Source: Lachnospiraceae bacterium
Lineage (GTDB): Bacteria > Bacillota_A > Clostridia > Lachnospirales > Lachnospiraceae
Direction of reading: 5' to 3'
DNA: 64,000 bases
NCBI GenBank assembly: GCA_017522685.1
Contig: JAFWYN010000015.1
Span: 39,798 to 103,797, forward strand
This document shows positions 52,246-60,264 of this stretch, piece by piece. The notes beneath the pieces are model-generated. The model saw nothing but the letters and a program-made list of their open reading frames with translations. It did no database searches and had not been told where the DNA came from. The stretch's first letter is position 1. Each line of letters begins with the position of its first letter. Made by a program: the position numbers and the translations under genes.

Positions 52246-53256
52246 ATGATTATCCTGGCTTGGATGTTATTTTTATTGCTTCCCCTTTTGATGGGATTGG
52301 GCATTATGACAATCGTATATGGGAAGAAAGAAGAGCGTTTCATCAGCCTGTCGGATTGCTATTTGACGGGACTGATTGCTTGTATAGGGATATCCTTTTG
52401 CGTGCATATGCTGGGATATCTGATGGATATGAGTTTGCGAAGAGTAGGCTGGTTGCTTTTGGGGGCATTATTATTTGTGACGGCAATTGGAACCTTGGCA
52501 GGCGTAAATGGAGTAAGGAAGAGAAAACAAAACTATTGGGTACATCGAAGCGCAGAAAACATGAGCAAGGGATTACCCTTGGCATTTCTGGGCATTGTGT
52601 TATTGCAATTGTTGTATGTATTCAGTAAAAATCCGGTGGTGGTTCCTGGAGATATTACTTTGGAGAGCGTTCAAAGCTTTTTGGCGGAGGATGGTATTTA
52701 TCGGGTGTTGCCGTTGACCGGCATGCCCAGCGAAAGCGGTGTTCCGTTCAGGTACGGAATGCTGTGTTTGCCCACGCTTTATGCAGTGATTGCACAAGGG
52801 TTCGGATTGGAGTCAGAGCTTGTGGTTTGCCATATGATACCGGTGGTGACATTGGGGGCAACCTATCTGGCATATGAACGCTTGGGAGAAAGTCTTTTTG
52901 GAGCGGGACAGTGTAAAAAGAAATATTGGTTTTTGCTGATGGTATCTTTGATCTTATTTTTTGCGGAGAGTACTCTTTCTTTGGATGGTTATTCTGCATT
53001 GCATGCAGGGTATTGGGGAAGCAGTATCCGCAATCTGGTATTGGTACCGTTTACCTTTAGTGCCATGTTGGAAAGACAATATTGGAAAGCAGTCCTTTGT
53101 ATTCTGGCAGAGCTGTGTATTGTCTGGACTTTCTGGGGACTTGGAGTATGCGTGGCAGTGACTTTGGGTATGCTGGTATTGGAGTTGCTGGAGCGTAAGA
53201 TGTCATTTATAGGGAGATTCCTGCAAATCTTTCGACAGAAGGAGGTGCAGAGATGA
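52246..53256 (+). CDS. Polytopic membrane protein, possible first half of a GT-C enzyme
   Basis: A protein of about 336 residues with nine or ten helices. The fifth loop carries 'SVQSFLAEDGIYRVLPLTGM' and 'GVPFRYGMLCLPTLYAVIAQ', and 'LSLDGYSALHAGYWGSSIRN' lies after helix 7. This pattern of long outer loops between helices recalls GT-C glycosyltransferases such as DUF6077-type proteins; I cannot confirm the family. The start ATG 52246 is preferred, since GAGG (52233-52236) lies 9 bases before it while ATG 52237 abuts the site. The protein ends right after a helix and a basic segment, and its stop overlaps the next start by 4 bases. Confidence 0.7.
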   Translation: MIILAWMLFLLLPLLMGLGIMTIVYGKKEERFISLSDCYLTGLIACIGISFCVHMLGYLMDMSLRRVGWLLLGALLFVTAIGTLAGVNGVRKRKQNYWVHRSAENMSKGLPLAFLGIVLLQLLYVFSKNPVVVPGDITLESVQSFLAEDGIYRVLPLTGMPSESGVPFRYGMLCLPTLYAVIAQGFGLESELVVCHMIPVVTLGATYLAYERLGESLFGAGQCKKKYWFLLMVSLILFFAESTLSLDGYSALHAGYWGSSIRNLVLVPFTFSAMLERQYWKAVLCILAELCIVWTFWGLGVCVAVTLGMLVLELLERKMSFIGRFLQIFRQKEVQR

Positions 53257-54149
53257 ATCAAATATTAGGTTATTTTGAAAAAGCGGTGGATGGCATCGCA
53301 CAATATGGGGCAGTACAACACTTTTTGGTTTTGTTTTTTGCGGTACTTTTGTTTGTATGGCTATCAGAGAAAAAAGAGATTACGGAGAAACAAAACCGTT
53401 TCTTGGTTTACAGTCTGATGATGGCAGTTGTGTTACTGATACCTGTCACGGCAGTGGCAGTAATGATTTATCAGACGGCGTTTTATGATTATGAGTGGTC
53501 CTGGAGTATGGTTCCCGTAACGGCGGTCATTGCTTTTGGTATCGTATTGATTTTGGAACAGAATTTGTCTAAAAAGAAAACCGTATTGTTGACAGTCATT
53601 ATAGCAGTGCTTCTGTGCCTGTGCGGAAACCAGGGATGTCTTCAAAGAGTACCGGAAAAGGAAAACTTCATCCGAAGGGAAATGGACAAAATTCTGGAAG
53701 GAGTTTATGAAACTTCCGGTGACAGGAGTGTTGTTTTATGGGGGCCGTCTGACGTGATGCAAACGGCAAGGCGAAATGATGGAAATATTAAGCTGATTTA
53801 TGGTCGCGATATGTGGGATGAAAAGGCCGGTGCCTATGACTATGAAGCTTATAGCAGTGAGCTGACGCAAGCTTATGTATGGATGGAAAATGCAGTGAGA
53901 CAATATGAACTGGCTCTGGATTCGGATGCCCCGGAAGAAACACTTAGTTTTTTGGACGAGCAGTATAATTGGAACCAAGAAACCGGTGAGTATGTGGAAG
54001 AAGTGATAAAGGCAGGTGCCGATACCATAGTATTACCCACACTGATTGGGGATTATATTGCGGACTGTTTGACAGAAGCTTCTGATACACAAGGCAAAGC
54101 ACTAAAGTGTGTATATGCAGGAGAGTATTCCGTATATCGGTTCGACTAG
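53253..54149 (+). CDS. Membrane protein with C-terminal extracytoplasmic domain, possible second half of a GT-C enzyme
   Basis: A 298-residue protein. Four helices (about 23-38, 49-70, 82-100 and 108-125) are followed by a soluble domain of about 170 residues. The soluble part starts 'RREMDKILEGVYETSGDRSV' and has 'VLWGPSDVMQTARRND' and 'IKLIYGRDMWDEKAGAYDYE', which looks like the outer C-terminal domain of GT-C enzymes. ATGA overlap with the preceding gene shows coupled translation. The two products may together form one enzyme that moves a sugar from a polyprenyl carrier, such as that made by the GtrB-like protein. Confidence 0.68.
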   Translation: MNQILGYFEKAVDGIAQYGAVQHFLVLFFAVLLFVWLSEKKEITEKQNRFLVYSLMMAVVLLIPVTAVAVMIYQTAFYDYEWSWSMVPVTAVIAFGIVLILEQNLSKKKTVLLTVIIAVLLCLCGNQGCLQRVPEKENFIRREMDKILEGVYETSGDRSVVLWGPSDVMQTARRNDGNIKLIYGRDMWDEKAGAYDYEAYSSELTQAYVWMENAVRQYELALDSDAPEETLSFLDEQYNWNQETGEYVEEVIKAGADTIVLPTLIGDYIADCLTEASDTQGKALKCVYAGEYSVYRFD

Positions 54150-54152
54150 GAG

Positions 54153-54917
54153 ATGGAAATGAATGAATTGGTGAGTATCGTGGTACCGGTGTATCACGCT
54201 GAAAGATATATAAAGGATACTCTGGATAGTGTGAGAAACCAGACTTACACTATGTGGGAGCTTTTGTTGGTGGCAGACGGAGAAGAGGACCCCACCATTC
54301 CGGTGATACAGCAGTATGTGGAAGAGAAGAAAGAGGAAAGAATAAGACTTTTGATTCAGAAAGAAAACCGGGGGGCTGCGTTGGCACGAAACCGGGGTGT
54401 TTCGCAAGCACAGGGTCGCTATATTGCTTATTTGGATGCAGATGATTTATGGAAAGAGGATAAGCTCCAAAAGGAACTGGATTTTTTGACAAATAAGGCA
54501 GCTGCTTTTGTGTTTACCGGATATGAATTTGGGGATGAAAATGCTGTGGGTACCGGAAAGGTAGTAAGAGTACCTGAAGTATTAAAATATAAAGAGGCTT
54601 TGAAAAATACTACGATTTTTACTTCTACGGTAGTATTTGATACACAAAGAATCGGAAAAGAATTATTGAAAATGCCCAATATGAAAAGTGAGGACACCGC
54701 ACTTTGGTGGAAGGTGCTTCGAAGCGGATATGATGCCTATGGGCTGGATGAAAATTTGGTGATTTACAGGCGACCTGCAAATTCCCTGTCCTCTAACAAA
54801 CTGGAGGCCATTCGGAGAATTTGGAACCTGTATCGTAAGGCGGAAAAGTTGTCGGTACCGTATAGTTGTTATAATTTCTGCTTTTGGGCAGTAAAGGCAG
54901 TATTAAGAAGAGTTTAA
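54153..54917 (+). CDS. Glycosyltransferase family 2
   Basis: A 254-residue cytoplasmic GT-A enzyme. 'VSIVVPVYHAERYIKDTLDS' binds the nucleotide, 'GAALARNRGVSQAQGRYIAY' follows, and 'LDADDLW' is the metal-binding DxD. 'SEDTALWWKVLRSGYDAYGL' is the catalytic-loop region. There are no membrane helices, so it works on lipid-linked glycans at the inner face. It starts 3 bases after the membrane-protein gene and overlaps its ribosome site. Donor and acceptor unknown. Confidence 0.9.
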   Translation: MEMNELVSIVVPVYHAERYIKDTLDSVRNQTYTMWELLLVADGEEDPTIPVIQQYVEEKKEERIRLLIQKENRGAALARNRGVSQAQGRYIAYLDADDLWKEDKLQKELDFLTNKAAAFVFTGYEFGDENAVGTGKVVRVPEVLKYKEALKNTTIFTSTVVFDTQRIGKELLKMPNMKSEDTALWWKVLRSGYDAYGLDENLVIYRRPANSLSSNKLEAIRRIWNLYRKAEKLSVPYSCYNFCFWAVKAVLRRV

Positions 54918-54937
54918 TGTTTAGGAGACACGAAAGC

Positions 54938-56350
54938 ATGCGTAAATTGGAGACATATAAACGTATTATTTTATTGTTATTATCAGGGTTTGGAATCTTA
55001 ATCCATGTATCCTTATTTTATTATTTCTGGAAAACCAATTTCAGCCTGAGTATTACGGCTGCTACCAGTGTACCGTATTATTATAGGGCTGATTTGTTGG
55101 AGGTTGGTTTTTATTTTCTGATTCTTTGCTTTCTGTCTAAAATGTATGGGGGAATGCGAATTGGTTATCTGAAGAATGCTGAAGTAATATTTTCACAGAT
55201 TTTTGCGATTCTTGCCGCCAATTTCCTAATATATGCGGAATTGTCCCTTATGGCAAAGGAGTTATTTGTCATAAAGATGTTTATAATCATGACATTAGAC
55301 CAGATAGTGGCCACTTTGATTTGGAATAATGTGGCATACTGGATTTATAAAAGTATATTCCGACCCAGAAAAATGCTTTTGATTCATGGGGAACGCCCAA
55401 TAAAAGGAATATTGGAAAAGTTTTCCAGCAGAAAGGACAAATACGATATAGTAAAATGTTTGCCCATCAGCACAGGTACAGAGAACCTGATGGAAGAAAT
55501 AGGAACAGGGTATGAAAAGGATGAGTATCATGCGGTAGTTATTTGGGATGTTCCTACCCAGGACAGAAACAAGCTGTTAAAGTATTGCTATGCCAAGTCC
55601 ATTCGAGTGTATCTGATGCCAAAGATTACGGATGTGATTGTTTTGGGGGCAGAGGAACTTCATTTGTTTGATACACCTATTTTACTGACCAGAGAGTATA
55701 GTCTTACCATGGAACAGCGCTTTGTGAAGAGACTGATTGATATTGTGTGTTCGGGTATTTTGGTAGTGTTGTCATCTCCGATTATGTTGATTACTGCGAT
55801 TGCCATTAAGCTCTATGACGGCGGCCCGGTGTTGTACAAGCAAGTTCGTTGTACCCAGGATCAAAGGGAGTTTAAGATTATGAAATTCCGTAGTATGAGG
55901 ACAGATGCGGAAAAGGATGGTGTGGCACGATTGGCCAAAAAGAATGATGACCGTATCACACCCATCGGTAAATTTATCCGTAAGGTTCGTATAGACGAGC
56001 TTCCCCAGCTGATTAATATTCTGAAGGGGGATATGTCATTTATCGGCCCCAGACCGGAACGACCGGAAATTATCGCACAGTATATGGAGGTTATGCCGGA
56101 GTTTGCATTTCGTACCAAGGTAAAAGCCGGATTGGCAGGATATGCACAGGTTTACGGCAAGTATAATACCACTCCTTATGACAAGTTGAAGTTAGATTTG
56201 ACCTATATTGAAAAGTATTCTGTCTGGTTGGATATTCAGTTAATGTTGTTAACATTAAAGATTTTGTTCTGGCCGGATAGCACAGAGGGTGTGGAAAGTG
56301 AGCAGATTACCGCACTTAAGGAAGAAATGAAGAAAACCAATGAAGAATAA
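54938..56350 (+). CDS. Polyprenyl glycosylphosphotransferase (long type)
   Basis: A 470-residue initiating phosphoglycosyl transferase. Four or five N-terminal helices (about 8-150) are followed by a nucleotide-fold-like middle (about 160-260) and a C-terminal PGT domain with 'FVKRLIDIVCSGILVVLSSP', 'FKIMKFRSMRTDAEKDG', 'RKVRIDELPQLINILKGDMS' and 'GPRPERPE'. It transfers a hexose-1-phosphate from a UDP-sugar to undecaprenyl phosphate. ATG 54938 with AGGAGA 9 bases upstream is preferred over ATG 54917, which overlaps the previous stop. Confidence 0.94.
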   Translation: MRKLETYKRIILLLLSGFGILIHVSLFYYFWKTNFSLSITAATSVPYYYRADLLEVGFYFLILCFLSKMYGGMRIGYLKNAEVIFSQIFAILAANFLIYAELSLMAKELFVIKMFIIMTLDQIVATLIWNNVAYWIYKSIFRPRKMLLIHGERPIKGILEKFSSRKDKYDIVKCLPISTGTENLMEEIGTGYEKDEYHAVVIWDVPTQDRNKLLKYCYAKSIRVYLMPKITDVIVLGAEELHLFDTPILLTREYSLTMEQRFVKRLIDIVCSGILVVLSSPIMLITAIAIKLYDGGPVLYKQVRCTQDQREFKIMKFRSMRTDAEKDGVARLAKKNDDRITPIGKFIRKVRIDELPQLINILKGDMSFIGPRPERPEIIAQYMEVMPEFAFRTKVKAGLAGYAQVYGKYNTTPYDKLKLDLTYIEKYSVWLDIQLMLLTLKILFWPDSTEGVESEQITALKEEMKKTNEE

Positions 56351-56365
56351 CGGAGGAGATGTCGG

Positions 56366-57145
56366 ATGACATTGCAGCTTTTAGTGGCAGCCATGAATAA
56401 GAGTGCATTGGAGCTGGCTGAAGAAATGCAGATTGGCAGTGATGCCATCATTATCAGCCAGGGGGATGCATATTTCTATGAAGAAACGGAATATAAGAGC
56501 AATAAGCTACGTTATTTTTCCATGGCGGAGAGAGGCGTGGGACTGAGCAGGAACAATGCTTTGTTACGGGCTGAGGCAGACATTATTTTGTTTGCGGATG
56601 AGGATATCGTATACCGAGAGGGATATGCGGAAGCTGTATTACAGGAATTTGAGAATCATCCGGAGGCGGATATGCTGCTGTTTCAAGTTAATGCCGTGCC
56701 GGGGAGAGAAACCTACCATACAGAAAGCTACGGACGGGTCAGATGGTATAATTGCGGTCGCTATCCTACCTATAGTTTTGCAGTAAAAAGAACAAAAATT
56801 CACAATCATAATATTACATTCTCTCTGTTGTTTGGGGGTGGAGCTAAGTATAGCAACGGAGAGGACAGTTTATTTATCAGAGATTGTTTGAAGAGTGGAC
56901 TGAAGGTATATAAGACGCCGGTAACCATAGGGGACGAAAAAGAAAGACCCTCTACCTGGTTTCATGGATATAATGAGAAGTTTTTCTTTGACAGAGGTGT
57001 TTTGTACGTTCATTTATACGGTTACTTGTGTCGCGTGATGGCATTGCGGTTCTTATTGGCACACAAGGAAGAACTGTGCAAGGAGATTCCCTTTAAGGAA
57101 GCATATGAAATCATGTGCCGGGGAATAAAGGAAGGAAGACAGTAG
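56366..57145 (+). CDS. Glycosyltransferase family 2-like
   Basis: A 259-residue GT-A enzyme lacking the usual 'VSVIVPVYN' start: it begins 'LQLLVAAMNKSALELAEEMQ'. The catalytic motifs are 'GVGLSRNNALLRAEADIILF', the acidic 'FADEDIVY' in place of DxD, and 'FGGGAKYSNGEDSLFIRDCL'. 'GDEKERPSTWFHGY' is the C-terminal loop. It is part of the surface-glycan operon. AGGAG precedes the ATG. Substrates are unknown. Confidence 0.85.
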   Translation: MTLQLLVAAMNKSALELAEEMQIGSDAIIISQGDAYFYEETEYKSNKLRYFSMAERGVGLSRNNALLRAEADIILFADEDIVYREGYAEAVLQEFENHPEADMLLFQVNAVPGRETYHTESYGRVRWYNCGRYPTYSFAVKRTKIHNHNITFSLLFGGGAKYSNGEDSLFIRDCLKSGLKVYKTPVTIGDEKERPSTWFHGYNEKFFFDRGVLYVHLYGYLCRVMALRFLLAHKEELCKEIPFKEAYEIMCRGIKEGRQ

Positions 57146-57146
57146 A

Positions 57147-57989
57147 ATGCGGGAAATAATGTTCAGCATACTGGTGGTTTCGTTAAATGCCGGTGAAAAA
57201 CTGGCGGAAACAATCAGAAGCATTTTTGAGCAGGAATATACGGATTATGAAGTGGTGGTAAAGGATGGTGGCTCTAAGGATGATTCACTGGAGCGATTAG
57301 AGGCATATCTGGAACAGTGTGAGGAGACCCAAAGAGCCCGGATTCGCATTATCAGGGAACCGGATAATAGTATTTATGAGGGTATGAATCAGGCCACAGG
57401 TTATGCGGAGGGAAGGTTTTATTACTTTTTGAATTGTGGTGATGTGTTTGCCCATACAACTGCATTAAGAGCGATGGCTGAAGCCATAGAAAAGAATGAA
57501 GCGGAAAGCAGAAAGCATCTGATTTATTATGGAAATATATTTGATGCCCTACGTCAGCAGGTGGTTTCCTCCAATCCTAAGATTGACGATTTTGCCTGTT
57601 ATCGCAATGTACCCTGTCATCAGGCCTGTATTTATCACTATAGTTTATTTGAAGGGCGGGGATATGAGCCCAAGTATAAGGTGCGAGGAGATTATGAGCA
57701 CTTTTTGTGGTGTTATTTTATAAAGAAAGCAGAACCCAAGTATGTGGATGTGGTAATGGCATCCTACGAGGGGGGCGGTTTTTCGGAAACCAAGGAAAAT
57801 CGTGAACGTTCTGCAAGAGAGCATAAGGAGATTACCGGAAAGTATATGAGTAAGGGACAGCTTTTTAAGTATCGTGCGATTTTGCTGCTTACATTGGCAC
57901 CCTTACGAACGAAGATGGCGGAGAGCAAACGCTTTGCCGGTTTCTATCAGAAGTTAAAAAAGATGTTGTATCGGGGAAGAGCTGTTTAG
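57147..57989 (+). CDS. Glycosyltransferase family 2
   Basis: A 280-residue GT-A enzyme: 'FSILVVSLNAGEKLAETIRS', 'VVKDGGSKDDSLERLEAYLE', then 'PDNSIYEGMNQATGYAEGRF', metal site 'NCGD' in 'YYFLNCGDVF', and 'VPCHQACIYHYSLF'. This resembles the WbbD/wcaA-type of rhamnosyl- or galactosyltransferases ('SIYDGMNKGI' motif). AAGGAAG lies before the ATG. It shares this subtype with the GT at 59506. Confidence 0.9.
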   Translation: MREIMFSILVVSLNAGEKLAETIRSIFEQEYTDYEVVVKDGGSKDDSLERLEAYLEQCEETQRARIRIIREPDNSIYEGMNQATGYAEGRFYYFLNCGDVFAHTTALRAMAEAIEKNEAESRKHLIYYGNIFDALRQQVVSSNPKIDDFACYRNVPCHQACIYHYSLFEGRGYEPKYKVRGDYEHFLWCYFIKKAEPKYVDVVMASYEGGGFSETKENRERSAREHKEITGKYMSKGQLFKYRAILLLTLAPLRTKMAESKRFAGFYQKLKKMLYRGRAV

Positions 57990-58004
57990 AGAGGACTGTG
58001 AGAC

Positions 58005-58595
58005 ATGTATGGTGCAGTTAAAAGGGGAGGAGATTTGTTTTTTTCCTGTATAAGTATGTTAATATTGGCACCATTATTTCTGGTATTGGTGATAGCAGTA
58101 AAACTGGATTCACCGGGACCGGTATTGTTTCGTCAAAAGAGAGTGGGGATACATAAAAGGCATTTTTATATTTTGAAATTTCGTACCATGTTGCAGGATG
58201 CACCAAGCGATGTGCCCACACATTTACAGATAGAGTCGGAGCAACACTTTACACGACTGGGCCGATTTTTACGTAGGACCAGCTTGGATGAACTGCCTCA
58301 AATCATTAATATTATTCGTGGAGATATGTCCTGGGTGGGGCCACGACCGGCCTTGTGGAATCAGGAAGATTTGATCGCGGAAAGGGATAAATACGGGGCC
58401 AATGATGTGCGTCCGGGACTAACCGGATGGGCCCAGATTAATGGCAGGGATGAGCTTGATATTTTGCAAAAAGCAGCATTAGACGGAGAATATGTGGAGA
58501 AAATGGGACTAAAGATGGATCTTCGTTGCTTTTTTTGTTCCTTCCATAAGGTCCTTCGCGGGGATGGTGTAAGAGAAGGCAGCAGGAAAGGATAA
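58005..58595 (+). CDS. Bacterial sugar transferase, PglC-like
   Basis: A 196-residue monotopic phosphoglycosyl transferase. N-terminal re-entrant helix 'FFSCISMLILAPLFLVLVIA', then 'LDSPGPVLFRQKRVGIHKRH', catalytic 'FRTM', 'RRTSLDELPQIINIIRGDMS' (with the Asp-Glu dyad) and 'WVGPRPALW'. It carries only the catalytic core, so it is the second initiating enzyme in the locus. The two could start different glycans, or one may be dominant. Confidence 0.93.
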   Translation: MYGAVKRGGDLFFSCISMLILAPLFLVLVIAVKLDSPGPVLFRQKRVGIHKRHFYILKFRTMLQDAPSDVPTHLQIESEQHFTRLGRFLRRTSLDELPQIINIIRGDMSWVGPRPALWNQEDLIAERDKYGANDVRPGLTGWAQINGRDELDILQKAALDGEYVEKMGLKMDLRCFFCSFHKVLRGDGVREGSRKG

Positions 58596-58600
58596 CGGGT

Positions 58601-59509
58601 ATGAAAAGGGTATTGATTACCGGGACAAACAGTTATATCGGTAATGCGACCGGTCGTTATCTGCAGGAATATGGTGCCGGATCGGATAGAGAATATGAAG
58701 TCACCTTCCTTTCTCAAAGAGATGAGACATGGGAAAAAGAAAATTTTTCCAAATATGATTGCGTATTGGACGTGACGGGAATCGCCCATGTGGATGAAGG
58801 GAAGCTTTCAGAAGAAGAGCAGAAGCAGTATATGAAGATAAATTGCGAGCTGGCAGTAAAAACCGCTGAAAAGGCGAAAAGGGAAGGGGTAAAACGATTC
58901 CTGTTTTGCAGTAGTATATTGGTATATGGGGGAAATTATAGTATAAGCAGGGGAATACATATCACAAAGGACACTCAGCCATGCCCCACGAACTGCTACG
59001 GGGCTTCCAAATGGCAGGCGGAGCAGCAATTGTTAGCGCTTGAAACAGAAGATTTCAAAGTGATACGTTTAAGAATTCCTTTTGTGTACGGCACCGGCTG
59101 TAAAGGTAATTATAGGATATTATCAAAGTGGTCGGGAAAATTACCAGTATTTCCCGGTGTTTCCGGACAGAGAAGTATGATATATATAGAGAATCTGAGT
59201 GAGTGTATCCGGCTACTTATAGAGGCTGGAGAGTCAGGGGTATATTTCCCACAGAATGCCACCTATGGGTCCGCGGCTGAGATACTGACATATATCAGAC
59301 AATTACAGGGGAAGAAAACCCATCTGTGGAGCTGGTTAAATCATCCGGTTAGGGTTTTGGCGAAATTGCCGGGAAGAGGAGGAAAGCTGCTTCGAAAGAT
59401 ATTCGGAACGTTTGTATACGATAAGGATATGAGTAAGCTTCCCGAGAACTATCAGCTTGTGGATTTTGAGGAAAGTATCCGAAGAACGGAGAGGAAAGAA
59501 GACTTGTGA
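58601..59509 (+). CDS. NAD-dependent epimerase/dehydratase (extended SDR)
   Basis: A 302-residue extended SDR. NAD loop 'LITGTNSYIGNATGRYL', catalytic Tyr and Lys in 'NCYGASKWQAE', and 'FVYGTGCKGNYRI' for substrate contact. Members of this kind interconvert UDP- or dTDP-sugars. It starts 5 bases after the sugar-transferase gene. Its stop overlaps the next start by 4 bases (GTGA). Confidence 0.9.
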   Translation: MKRVLITGTNSYIGNATGRYLQEYGAGSDREYEVTFLSQRDETWEKENFSKYDCVLDVTGIAHVDEGKLSEEEQKQYMKINCELAVKTAEKAKREGVKRFLFCSSILVYGGNYSISRGIHITKDTQPCPTNCYGASKWQAEQQLLALETEDFKVIRLRIPFVYGTGCKGNYRILSKWSGKLPVFPGVSGQRSMIYIENLSECIRLLIEAGESGVYFPQNATYGSAAEILTYIRQLQGKKTHLWSWLNHPVRVLAKLPGRGGKLLRKIFGTFVYDKDMSKLPENYQLVDFEESIRRTERKEDL

Positions 59510-60246
59510 GAGTATCTGTTATCACCGTTGTACATAACGGAGAAAATGTTATAGAAAGAACGCTGGAGTCTGTGTACTGTCAAAAGTATACGAACCTTGA
59601 ATATTGGGTGATTGACGGGGCAAGCGCGGACGGCACCTTGGAGAAGGTGAAGCAATATGAGGAACGTTTCTTGCAAAAAGGGACAGATTTTCATTACATT
59701 AGTGAGCCGGATCAAGGGATTTATGATGCCATGAACAAAGGAATCAAGCTGGCTACCGGGGATGTAATAGGCTTTATCAATGCAGGAGACACCTACGAAG
59801 AAGGGGCAGTACCGACGGTAGTTCGGAAGTTTGCAGAAACAAATTGCGACCTGTTGTTTGGTGATTTGCAAATTATTACCACCAAAGGACGGAAGATGAC
59901 GAAAAAGGCGAAACAAAGGACTTTTTATCAGACCTCCCGGGACTGGAATCATCCTACCATGTTTGTGAAGACGGAGTGGTATCGGAAATATCCTTTTGCA
60001 GAAAAGGGGATTCATGATGATTATGCATTTTATTTAAAGATGCGTAAGCAAAAACGCAAAATAGCGGTGATTAATCAAAGAATGGCGACTTTCCAAATGG
60101 GGGGCGCCAGCAATGAAAGGAATTGGAAAAGTGTCAAAAGACGCATTCGCGACAGATATCTGTACTGTTATCGTGAGAATGGTTACGGAAGATGGTATCT
60201 GGCAGAATGTGTCATGACAGAAGTAGCAAAGTGGTTGTTGGGTTGA
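59506..60246 (+). CDS. Glycosyltransferase family 2
   Basis: A 246-residue GT-A enzyme beginning at GTG 59506: 'VSVITVVHNGENVIERTLES', 'WVIDGASADGTLEKVKQYEE', 'PDQGIYDAMNKGIKLATGDV', metal-site-like 'INAGD' and 'ATFQMGGASN' near the C-terminus. This is the colanic-acid WcaA/WcaE-like subtype. AGGAAAGAAG inside the epimerase gene is its ribosome site. It is the last glycosyltransferase of the operon. Confidence 0.92.
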   Translation: MRVSVITVVHNGENVIERTLESVYCQKYTNLEYWVIDGASADGTLEKVKQYEERFLQKGTDFHYISEPDQGIYDAMNKGIKLATGDVIGFINAGDTYEEGAVPTVVRKFAETNCDLLFGDLQIITTKGRKMTKKAKQRTFYQTSRDWNHPTMFVKTEWYRKYPFAEKGIHDDYAFYLKMRKQKRKIAVINQRMATFQMGGASNERNWKSVKRRIRDRYLYCYRENGYGRWYLAECVMTEVAKWLLG

Positions 60247-60264
60247 AAGATTTTGAGGTGACGA

